The notes under the pieces: model-generated
Told to the model about the DNA's origin: nothing
What the model saw: only the letters and a program-made list of their open reading frames with translations
The model's database searches: none
Source: Streptomyces hyderabadensis
Lineage (GTDB): Bacteria; Actinomycetota; Actinomycetes; Streptomycetales; Streptomycetaceae
Length of the DNA stretch: 64,000 nt
Direction of reading: 5' to 3'
Assembly (NCBI RefSeq): GCF_020404845.1
Contig: NZ_JAIOJZ010000021.1
Location: forward strand, 1 to 64,000
Shown: piece by piece, positions 57,427-64,000 of the stretch
How the letters are laid out: every line of letters begins with the position of its first letter
Numbering within the stretch: position 1 is the stretch's first letter
Position numbers and translations under genes: made by a program

Positions 57427-60276
57427 GTGACCGCACCCACGCCGCCGTTCCGTGATCCGCAGCTGCCGTTCGCGAAGCGCGTCGACGACCTGCTGTCGCG
57501 GCTCACGCTCGACGAGAAGACGGCGTTCCTGCACCAGTTCGCCCCGGCCGTCCAGCGGCTCGGCATCGGCGCCTTCCGCACCGGCCAGGAGGCCCTGCAC
57601 GGCGTGGCCTGGATGGGCCCGGCGACCGTGTTCCCGCAGGCCGTGGGGCTCGGCGCGACCTGGAACGAGGAGCTGGTGCGGCGGGTCGGCGAGGCGGTGT
57701 CCAAGGAGGCCCGGGCGATGCGCGCCCGCGACGAGCGCGTCGGCCTCAACGTCTGGTCGCCGACCGTGAACCTGCTGCGCCATCCGCTGTGGGGCCGCAA
57801 CGAGGAGGGCTACTCCGAGGACCCGAAGCTCACCTCGGCCATCGCCACCGCCTACACCCGCGGCCTGCGCGGCGACCACCCGACGTACTGGCGCACCGCG
57901 CCCGTCCTCAAGCACTGGCTCGCCCACAACAACGAGACCGACCGGGACACCTCTTCGTCCTCCGTCCGCCCGCGCGTCCTCAACGAGTACGACCTGCGGG
58001 CCTTCCGGGAGACCGTCGAGGCGGGCGCGGTGGCCGGGGTGATGCCGGCCTACAACCTGGTCAACGGCCGCCCCAACCACCTCTCCCCGTACCTCGGGCG
58101 GCATCTGCGCGCCTGGACGGAGGACGAACTCCTGGTCTGCTCGGACGCGGGCGCGCCCTCCAACCTGGTCGACTCGGAGCACTACTTCGACACCCACGAG
58201 GAGGCGACCGCCGCCGCGCTGCGGGCCGGGGTGGACAGCTTCACCGACCACGGCACCGACTCCTCGCGGATCGTCGCGCGCCTGCGGGGCGCCCTGGAGC
58301 AGGGCCTGCTGACGGAGGCGGACGTGGACGCGGCGGTGCGCCGTCAGCTGTCGGTCCGCTTCCGGCTCGGCGAGTTCGACCCGGAGCACGACCCCTACGC
58401 GGGCGTCGACGACTTCGACACGCCGGAGCACCGGGCGCTCGCCCGCGAGGCGGCCGAGCAGGCGGTGGTCCTGCTCAAGAACGACGGCGTCCTGCCGCTG
58501 GCTCCCGACACCCGGGTCGCCGTCGTCGGACTGCTCGCCGACGAGTGCAAGCTCGACTGGTACAGCGGCACGCTGATCCACCGCTCGACTCCTCTGGAGG
58601 GCCTGTACGAGCGGTTCGGCGCCGACCGTGTGAGCTTCGCGGAGGGCGTGGACCGGGTCCGGCTGCGCACGGCCGACGGTACCTTCCTGCACGTCCTCCC
58701 GTCGGACGGCTCCCCCGCCGAGGCGCCCGGTGCGGAGGGCGCCCTCGACCCGGCCCTGCTGGCCGGCCGCACCGACCTGCCGCCCCTGACCACCGACGCC
58801 GTCGGCACCGAACTGGCGCTCGTCGACTGGGGCGAGGGCGTGCTCACCCTGCGCGCGCCCGACGGCCGGTACCTGTCCGTCGCCGAGGACGGCTACCTCC
58901 GCGCCTCCGCCGACCAGCCCGGGGGCTGGGTCGTGCAGGAGACCTTCCGGCTGGAACCCCATGGGGACGGTCACCTCCTGAGGCACACGGGAACGGGGCG
59001 CCCCGTCCAGGTCGCCGCCGACGGCGTGCAGGTTGCCGCGCCGGACACGGACGACACGGACGCCGAGGTCTTCGAGCTGGTGGTCGCCGAGCACGGCGAG
59101 GACGCGGTGGCGCGGGCCGCGGCCGGGGCGGACGTGGTCGTCGTGGTCGCGGGCAACGACCCGCACATCAACGGCCGCGAGACCGAGGACCGTACGACGC
59201 TGCGGCTGCCCGCCCACCAGGAACGGCTGCTGCGCGCCGCCCGCGCCGCCAACCCGGCGACCGTGCTGGCGCTGGTGTCCGCCTACCCGTACGCGGTCGA
59301 CGTGGCGGCGCTCCCGGCGGCGCTGTGGACCGCGCACGGCGGGCAGGCGGCCGGCGCCGCGCTGGCCCGGGTCCTGGCTGGCGACGTCTCCCCGGCGGGC
59401 CGGCTCCCGCAGACCTGGTACGCCGACGACGCGGACCTGCCCGACCTGCTGGACTACGACGTGATCGGCGGCCGCCAGACCTACCTGTACTCCGAGGCGA
59501 CGCCGCTGTTCCCGTTCGGGCACGGCCTGTCCTACGCGTCCTTCGGGTACGGGGACCTCACTGCTCAGGTGCGGGGCACGGCCGGGCCGGTGTCCGTGTC
59601 CTTCACGGTCACCAACACCGGGGAGGTGACCGCGGACGAGGTGGCCCAGCTCTACGTCCGCGCCGAGGCCCCGTCGGTGCCACGGCCGCGCCGCGAGCTG
59701 CTGGCCCACCGCCGGCTCACCCTGGCCCCGGGGGCGTCGGCCCGGGTCTCCTTCGAGGTGCCGCTGTCCGCCTTCGCGTTCTGGGACGTCGCGCACGACC
59801 GGTGGCGGCTGGAACCGGGCCCGTACGCCCTGCTGGCGGGTGCCTCCAGCGCGGACGTGCGCCTGTCGACGACCGTCACCCTCGACGGCGAGCCCGCCGC
59901 GCCGCGCCCGGTCGGCGCACTCGGTCTGGAAGCGGCCGACTTCGACGACCAGAGCGGCACGGAGATCGTCGACCGGACCAGGGTCGCGGGCGACGCGGTG
60001 ACGGCGGTCCCCGGACGCACCGGCGAACTGCTCTACCGCGACTGCGACTTCGGCCCCGGCGTGACCGGGGTGACCGTGTCGGTCGCGGGCACCGGCTCGG
60101 TCGAGGTCGCGCTGGACGGGGGCCCGTGGACGGTGACCCTGTCGCCGGACGCGCCGACCGCGGGCCCGTACGACTACACGGCCCTGACCGGCGCCTTCAC
60201 CGCCGCCGGCGTGCACGACCTCCGCATCAGACTGCGCGGCTCTCTGCGGCTCGCGCACGTCGGCTTCTCCGGTTGA
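57427..60276 (+). CDS. GH3-family glycosidase with inserted beta-trefoil-like domain and C-terminal CBM6-like domain
   Basis: This is a 949-residue cytoplasmic GH3 enzyme (no signal peptide) with a GTG start after AAGGGGAC. The barrel domain has the substrate-binding KHW at 162-164 and the nucleophile Asp240 in LLVCSDAGAP. The second alpha/beta domain is split by about 145 residues (410-555) with fascin-like trefoil repeats (DGTFLHVL, DGRYLSVAEDG). Then follow GRLPQTWY and PFGHGLSY, a fibronectin-III-like domain (about 715-790) and a CBM6-like end (from about 835, LEAADFDDQSG). The activity may be beta-xylosidase, beta-glucosidase or arabinofuranosidase; sequence alone does not decide. It is controlled by operators O3/O4. 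Confidence 0.9.
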   Translation: MTAPTPPFRDPQLPFAKRVDDLLSRLTLDEKTAFLHQFAPAVQRLGIGAFRTGQEALHGVAWMGPATVFPQAVGLGATWNEELVRRVGEAVSKEARAMRARDERVGLNVWSPTVNLLRHPLWGRNEEGYSEDPKLTSAIATAYTRGLRGDHPTYWRTAPVLKHWLAHNNETDRDTSSSSVRPRVLNEYDLRAFRETVEAGAVAGVMPAYNLVNGRPNHLSPYLGRHLRAWTEDELLVCSDAGAPSNLVDSEHYFDTHEEATAAALRAGVDSFTDHGTDSSRIVARLRGALEQGLLTEADVDAAVRRQLSVRFRLGEFDPEHDPYAGVDDFDTPEHRALAREAAEQAVVLLKNDGVLPLAPDTRVAVVGLLADECKLDWYSGTLIHRSTPLEGLYERFGADRVSFAEGVDRVRLRTADGTFLHVLPSDGSPAEAPGAEGALDPALLAGRTDLPPLTTDAVGTELALVDWGEGVLTLRAPDGRYLSVAEDGYLRASADQPGGWVVQETFRLEPHGDGHLLRHTGTGRPVQVAADGVQVAAPDTDDTDAEVFELVVAEHGEDAVARAAAGADVVVVVAGNDPHINGRETEDRTTLRLPAHQERLLRAARAANPATVLALVSAYPYAVDVAALPAALWTAHGGQAAGAALARVLAGDVSPAGRLPQTWYADDADLPDLLDYDVIGGRQTYLYSEATPLFPFGHGLSYASFGYGDLTAQVRGTAGPVSVSFTVTNTGEVTADEVAQLYVRAEAPSVPRPRRELLAHRRLTLAPGASARVSFEVPLSAFAFWDVAHDRWRLEPGPYALLAGASSADVRLSTTVTLDGEPAAPRPVGALGLEAADFDDQSGTEIVDRTRVAGDAVTAVPGRTGELLYRDCDFGPGVTGVTVSVAGTGSVEVALDGGPWTVTLSPDAPTAGPYDYTALTGAFTAAGVHDLRIRLRGSLRLAHVGFSG

Positions 60277-60303
60277 GGGTCCGGAGAAGCCCGGCACGGG
60301 GGC

Positions 60304-60339
60304 GGGGCCCGGCACCGGCGACTACCGGTACCGGGCCCC
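60304..60339. terminator. Nested hairpin between convergent GH3 and eCIS-type genes
   Basis: GGGGCCCGG (60304-60312) pairs with CCGGGCCCC (60331-60339). An inner ACCGG/CCGGT stem continues after one mismatch, leaving a 6-base loop. It lies 27 bases after the GH3 stop and about 50 after the facing gene. It is followed by short tandem CCGGTTCCGGT units (60353-60390). Confidence 0.8.
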
Positions 60340-60389
60340 CGACCCGCTGCCCGGACCGGTTCCGGTCCCGGTTCCGGTTTCGGTTCCGG

Positions 60390-61181
60390 TCAGGAGTGCT
60401 TCATGATCTGGTAACTGATACGCCGACGCGTCTGCCTGCTGATCCGCTCAGCCACGCCGGACAGCCAGCGCTCCAGGTCCTCGGTCTGCGGCTTGCCCCG
60501 CACCTTCTCGGCCATGAACCGGCCGGACTTGTCGTTGAGCGTCCAGACACCGCCGATGCGGTACAACTCGCCGCTGACGCGGCCCTTGGGATTGCTCGTG
60601 GTCCGGCCGGTCACCTGGTCGAAATGGGCCGCGATCGTGGGGTGGCCCATGTTCTCCAGGCCGCCGGAGAGGTCGTCGGCGGTCAGCCCCGGCTGCTTCG
60701 TCCGCATTCCGGCGAGCAGCCGGTCGAGCTGGCCCTTGGGGATGAGCGAGGCGACGTCCTCACTGCCCAGGGAGATCTCCCCGTCCTCCGTCACGGCGTA
60801 CTGCCACTTCGCACCCTCGGGGCTGTTGTCGAGGTCCCGGCCGCTGAACTCGCTCAGCGGCACCCACAGGGGATTCAGCCGTACGTCGCCCTTGTCGTCG
60901 ATCTCGTGGTCCTTGGTCTTCTTCGGCGGCACCGCCTGCCCGGCCGCGTGGTCGAGCTCCGCGGAGGAAGCACGCTGGACCGGGTGCGCCCGGCCACTGG
61001 GGCCGCTGGAGACCAAGCGGGACACGGCCTGGTTGCCGGCGAACCGCTGCAAGTTCATGGCTGCGTCGGTGGACATGGGACGGTTGCCCGGGGCCAGTGC
61101 CGCTTCGGCCTGCCTTTCCTCCCTTCGCATGAAGGAGGCGGGAAGCGCTTCTTCGGGCTTGGTCTTCCGGGCGTGTGCCAA
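60390..61181 (-). CDS. Protein with eCIS/toxin-type N-terminal motif and unknown C-terminal domain
   Basis: This 263-residue protein starts at a TTG (61181) with AAAGGA in front. Residues 44-57 read LQRFAGNQAVSRLV, followed by VQR at 68-70. This LQR-x-AGN-x-AV ... VQR pattern is typical of actinobacterial proteins associated with extracellular contractile injection systems and DUF4157-type or toxin-like proteins. The C-terminal 190 residues have no motif I recognise. They include a compact region GELYRIGGVWTLNDKSGRF and a basic end RQTRRRISYQIM. No signal peptide or membrane segment is present, consistent with delivery other than Sec/Tat. It faces the GH3 gene across a terminator and is divergent from the deaminase gene. 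Confidence 0.6.
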   Translation of the reverse strand: MAHARKTKPEEALPASFMRREERQAEAALAPGNRPMSTDAAMNLQRFAGNQAVSRLVSSGPSGRAHPVQRASSAELDHAAGQAVPPKKTKDHEIDDKGDVRLNPLWVPLSEFSGRDLDNSPEGAKWQYAVTEDGEISLGSEDVASLIPKGQLDRLLAGMRTKQPGLTADDLSGGLENMGHPTIAAHFDQVTGRTTSNPKGRVSGELYRIGGVWTLNDKSGRFMAEKVRGKPQTEDLERWLSGVAERISRQTRRRISYQIMKHS

Positions 61182-61342
61182 CGATCCAGTCCTTTGGCAT
61201 GGGGCGATTTGGCGTACGATCCCGCAGGCGCGTGCCGATCATCCGAACAGCAGGGCAACACCACAGGGCCGGCAGCGGAACTCATACGCGCGCGAGCCCG
61301 CCCCCGGCCCGACACCGCCCGACACCTGACAAGGCGAAGACC

Positions 61343-61756
61343 ATGCCCTCGCAGACGCACCCCGTCGACCACGAACTCATCGAGGCCGCCGCGCACGTGG
61401 CCCGGACCCGTTGCCGGGGCGACAACCACACCATGGCGGCCGCGGCCCGCGCCCGGGACGGGCGGATCGTCACGGCGGTCAACGCCTACCACTTCACCGG
61501 CGGTCCCTGCGCCGAGCTGGTCGTCGTCGGGGCGGCGGCGGCCCAGGGCGTGTACGAGCTGGAGACGATCGTCGCCGTCGGCGACCGCGAGCGCGGGGTC
61601 GTGCCGCCGTGCGGCCGGTGCCGTCAGGTCCTGCTCGACTACTTCCCCGGGCTCAGGGTGATCGTCGGAGACGGGGACCGGGTGCGCGCGGTCCCCGTCG
61701 CCGACCTGCTGCCCGAGACGTACGTCTGGGCGGACCACCAGCTCGACGCCGGGTGA
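61343..61756 (+). CDS. Blasticidin-S deaminase-like cytidine deaminase family enzyme
   Basis: The 137-residue protein starts at the ATG at 61343. It matches the blasticidin-S deaminase BSD of Aspergillus terreus closely over AYHFTGGPCAELVVVG and PCGRCRQVLLDYFPG, and ends in LLPETYVW. Zinc ligands are Cys56, Cys90 and Cys93 and the catalytic acid is Glu58. BSD uses Cys54, Glu56, Cys88 and Cys91, so spacing is identical. Having Cys instead of His as first ligand sets it apart from CDD but is shared by tetrameric cytidine deaminases. It would deaminate blasticidin S or a related cytosine nucleoside. Converges with the aldehyde dehydrogenase gene (10 bases between stops). Confidence 0.88.
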   Translation: MPSQTHPVDHELIEAAAHVARTRCRGDNHTMAAAARARDGRIVTAVNAYHFTGGPCAELVVVGAAAAQGVYELETIVAVGDRERGVVPPCGRCRQVLLDYFPGLRVIVGDGDRVRAVPVADLLPETYVWADHQLDAG

Positions 61757-61766
61757 GACCGGAACG

Positions 61767-63212
61767 TCAGAGGGCGAGCCCGGTGAGGACCAGCACACGC
61801 TCGTAGGTGTAGTCGTCCATCGCGAACTTCACGCCCTCGCGGCCGACGCCGGACTGCTTGGCACCGCCGTACGGCATCTGGTCGGCTCGGTAGGAGGGGA
61901 CGTCGCCGATGACCACGCCGCCGACCTCCAGGGCCCGGTGGGCACGGAAGGCGGCCTGGAGGTCGTGGGTGAACACGCCTGCCTGAAGACCGTACTTGGA
62001 GTCGTTGACGGCGGCGAACGCCTCGGCCTCGCCGGTCACCTTCTGCACGCTGAGGACCGGACCGAAGACCTCCTCGTGGGCCAGGGTGGTGTCGCTGGGC
62101 AGGTCGGTGAGGACGGTCGGGGCGTAGGAGGCACCGTCGCGCTTGCCGCCGGTGAGGAGCTTGGCGCCCGCGGTGACGGCCTCCTCGACCCACGCCGCCA
62201 CGCGCTCGGCGGCGGCCTCGCTGACCAGCGGGCCGACGTCCGTGGCGTCGTCGTTCGGGTCACCGGTGACCTGGGCCTCGACGGCGGCGACGATGCGCGG
62301 CAGCAGCCGGTCGTACACGGCGGCGTCGGCGATCACCCGCTGAACGGAGATGCAGGACTGGCCGCCCTGGTAGTTGGAGAACGTCGCGATGCGGGACGCG
62401 GCCCGGTCCAGGTCCTCGTCGCTCGCCCAGTCGGCGAGGACGACGGCCGCGCCGTTGCCGCCCAGCTCCAGCGTGCAGTGCTTGCGGGGCACCGAGTCCA
62501 TGATCGCGTAGCCGACGGTCTCGGAGCCGGTGAAGGAGATGACCGGCAGGCGCTCGTCCTGGACGAGGGCGGGCATGCGGTCGTTGGGGACCGGGAGGAT
62601 GCTCCAGGAGCCGGCGGGCAGGTCGGTCTCGGCGAGCAGGTCGCCGAGGATCAGGCCGGAGAGGGGCGTCGCGGGGGCGGGCTTGAGGATGATGGGCGCG
62701 CCGGCGGCGATCGCGGGGGCGATCTTGTGGGCGCACAGGTTGAGCGGGAAGTTGAAGGGCGCGATGCCGAGGACGACGCCCTTGGGGAAGCGGCGGGTCA
62801 GCGCGAGGCGGCCCTGACCGCCGGCGTCCGTGTCGAGGCGCTGGGCCTCGCCGCCGTTGAAGCGGCGGGCCTCCTCGGCGGCGAAGCGGAACACCGAGAT
62901 CGCGCGGCCGACCTCGCCGCGGGCCCACTTGATCGGCTTGCCGTTCTCGGCGGAGATCAGGCGGGCGATCTCCTCGGTGCGCTCCGTCAGGCGGCGGCCG
63001 ACGTGGTCGAGGGCGGCGGCGCGGACGTGGGCGGGGGTCGCGGCGAAGTCCTCGCGGACGGCGTACGCGGCGGCGACGGCCTCTTCGACCTGGGCGTCGG
63101 TGGGGAGGCTCACCGTGCCGACGGTGGTGCCGTCCCAGGGGGAGGTGACGTCGAAGTCGGACTCGCCGGTGGCCTGGCGGCCGGCGAGCCAGAAGGCGTG
63201 GGTGGCAGTCAT
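61767..63212 (-). CDS. NAD(P)-dependent aldehyde dehydrogenase
   Basis: The 481-residue protein starts at the ATG at 63212 (MTATHAFWLAGRQ); the upstream frame (His/Thr/Pro-rich) is not convincing. The glutamate motif is LELGGNGAAVVL, the catalytic Cys is in GGQSCISVQR, and the cofactor-binding segments are APFNFPLNLCAHKIAPA and SFTGSETVG. The closest general resemblance is to succinate-semialdehyde/glyceraldehyde-type ALDHs. A PucR-type regulator gene lies upstream on the same strand, a common pairing for amine or purine catabolism, but the substrate is unknown. Confidence 0.93.
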   Translation of the reverse strand: MTATHAFWLAGRQATGESDFDVTSPWDGTTVGTVSLPTDAQVEEAVAAAYAVREDFAATPAHVRAAALDHVGRRLTERTEEIARLISAENGKPIKWARGEVGRAISVFRFAAEEARRFNGGEAQRLDTDAGGQGRLALTRRFPKGVVLGIAPFNFPLNLCAHKIAPAIAAGAPIILKPAPATPLSGLILGDLLAETDLPAGSWSILPVPNDRMPALVQDERLPVISFTGSETVGYAIMDSVPRKHCTLELGGNGAAVVLADWASDEDLDRAASRIATFSNYQGGQSCISVQRVIADAAVYDRLLPRIVAAVEAQVTGDPNDDATDVGPLVSEAAAERVAAWVEEAVTAGAKLLTGGKRDGASYAPTVLTDLPSDTTLAHEEVFGPVLSVQKVTGEAEAFAAVNDSKYGLQAGVFTHDLQAAFRAHRALEVGGVVIGDVPSYRADQMPYGGAKQSGVGREGVKFAMDDYTYERVLVLTGLAL

Positions 63213-63520
63213 GTCGGGTCCCGGCCCTTCCGCGTTGGGGTGGTGTGTGGTGTGTGTACGCCGTGCGGGGTCCACGGTAGGGCGGGGTGAGGTGGCCCGT
63301 GTTTGTCCGGGGTGTCGTGGTGGGGGTGGGTTCTTCGACGGTGTGGCCAGGTGGGGGCGTGCGGGTGTGGGCGTTCCGGGTTTCGCCCCCGCCGCCCCTT
63401 CCCGTTCCGACCCCGGGGGCTGCCGCCCCCGGACCCCCGCTTCGGCCCTAACCGGGCCTCGTCCTCAAACGCCGGACGGGCTGAGTGCACCGGACGGCCG
63501 TCGGTGCCCGGAGTACGGGA
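63213..63520. repeat. Spacer with dispersed Streptomyces-type intergenic repeat (308 bases without a gene)
   Basis: Near the ALDH gene the sequence is GT-rich (63240-63260). From about 63400 to 63484 it matches, from memory, a GC-rich element scattered in Streptomyces genomes. The element contains a CCGGGGGC/GCCCCCGG hairpin (63413-63420 and 63425-63432), GACCCCCGCTTCGGCCC, and ends in CCTCAAACGCCGGACGGGCT. It sits just downstream of the PucR-type gene and may serve as its terminator. No coding frame is credible. Confidence 0.55.
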
Positions 63521-64000
63521 CTAGTCCGGCGCCGTTGCCTTCAGGGCCAGCCACAGCTCCATGCGGACGTCCGGGTCGTCCAGGGAGCGGCCCAGGATCT
63601 CCTCCACCCGGCGCATCCGGTAGCGCAGGGTGTGGCGGTGGACGCCCAGGTCGGCGGCGGCCGCGTCCCACTGGCCGTGCCGGGAGAGCCAGGCGCGCAC
63701 GGAGGCGACCAGGTCGCCCCGGCCGGTGGCGTCGTGGTCGCGCAGCGCCCGCAGGAGGCCGTCGGCGAAGGCGCGCACCGCGTCGTCGGCGAGGAGCGGC
63801 AGCACCGAGCCGGCCGCCACGTGCTCGTGCTCCACGCAGACGCGGCCGCGCCGGCGGGCCACCGACAGGGCCTGCTGGGCCTGCTTGTAGGCGGCGGACG
63901 CGGCGATGGGGCCGGAGGGGGCGGAGAGACCGACGACGAGGCTCTCCTCGTCGCCGCCCGCCAGCGACTCGGACGCCGGGCGGGCCGCCTCCAGCGCCGA
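63521..64000 (-). CDS. PucR-family regulator, C-terminal part (runs off the window)
   Basis: Only the last 159 residues are visible; the frame is open to the window edge, so the true start lies beyond 64000. The end is the PucR C-terminal HTH: VRAWLSRHGQWDAAAADLGV, then HRHTLRYRMRRVEEILGRSL. The upstream part (SLVVGLSAPSGP, AYKQAQQALSVA) belongs to the central GGDEF-related domain of such regulators. It probably controls the downstream aldehyde dehydrogenase gene, as is common for this family. Internal GTG codons (for example 63862) are not starts. Confidence 0.88.
   Translation of the reverse strand, partial: SALEAARPASESLAGGDEESLVVGLSAPSGPIAASAAYKQAQQALSVARRRGRVCVEHEHVAAGSVLPLLADDAVRAFADGLLRALRDHDATGRGDLVASVRAWLSRHGQWDAAAADLGVHRHTLRYRMRRVEEILGRSLDDPDVRMELWLALKATAPD

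Noticed and set aside
55192..60315. A 1707-codon open frame on the minus strand across GH3 and the binding-protein gene
   Set aside because: It runs antisense to GH3 and out of frame through the Tat lipoprotein gene. Both real genes have full domain matches, and this frame has none.
57789..61661. A 1290-codon plus-strand frame over GH3 and the eCIS-type gene
   Set aside because: It is a +1 shadow of GH3 continuing antisense through the next gene, Arg/Gly-rich throughout and without domains.

Overview
The window comes from a Streptomyces chromosome. This is supported by very high G+C with strong third-position G/C bias, frequent GTG/TTG starts, and a gene order that matches the known rnj-dapA-thyX, rpsO-pnp-dapB, infB-nusA, proS and ispG-dxr blocks of Streptomyces. 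Most of it is core chromosome, interrupted by a sugar-utilisation island and a small island of competition-type genes.

Layout. 1-10.6 kb: an RNA decay and lysine block on the minus strand (rnj, dapA, thyX; then rpsO, pnp, an M16 peptidase, dapB and a small membrane protein), with two small plus-strand membrane proteins in between. 10.9-16.3 kb: bldB, a membrane-anchored beta-propeller protein and a giant proline-rich ParA/MinD-type ATPase resembling EspI of type VII secretion. In S. coelicolor this neighbourhood, as I recall it, carries the ESX genes; no ESX core gene is visible here. 16.6-22.7 kb: a complete five-gene oligopeptide-type ABC importer, translationally coupled, whose binding protein carries a C-terminal membrane anchor. 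23-35.4 kb: the translation block ribF, a large pseudo-trypsin/NTPase protein, truB-rbfA-DUF503, infB-ylxR-nusA-rimP. 35.7-37.7 kb: a lipoprotein, a ferritin-like protein and a kinase-fold protein that lacks its catalytic residues. 38-45.5 kb: proS, two GNAT proteins, ispG, an RseP-type protease and dxr (isoprenoid precursor synthesis). 45.6-47.9 kb: a frameshifted HTH gene and an acyl-CoA dehydrogenase.

48.2-60.3 kb is a self-contained carbohydrate locus: a LacI regulator, GH95, GH42 and GH3 glycosidases without signal peptides, and an ABC importer with a Tat lipoprotein. Four copies of a 14-bp palindrome (one imperfect) sit in front of the regulator, the transporter operon and the GH3 gene, so the regulon can be read from the sequence. 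The model is import of an oligosaccharide and trimming in the cytoplasm.

60.4-64 kb holds a protein with the N-terminal LQR-AGN-AV/VQR signature seen on eCIS-associated and toxin-like actinobacterial proteins, a divergent close homologue of blasticidin-S deaminase, an aldehyde dehydrogenase and the C-terminal part of a PucR-family regulator that runs off the window. The observations that most merit follow-up are the pseudo-trypsin/NTPase fusion, the eCIS-type protein, the missing ESX genes around bldB, and the palindrome-defined LacI regulon.
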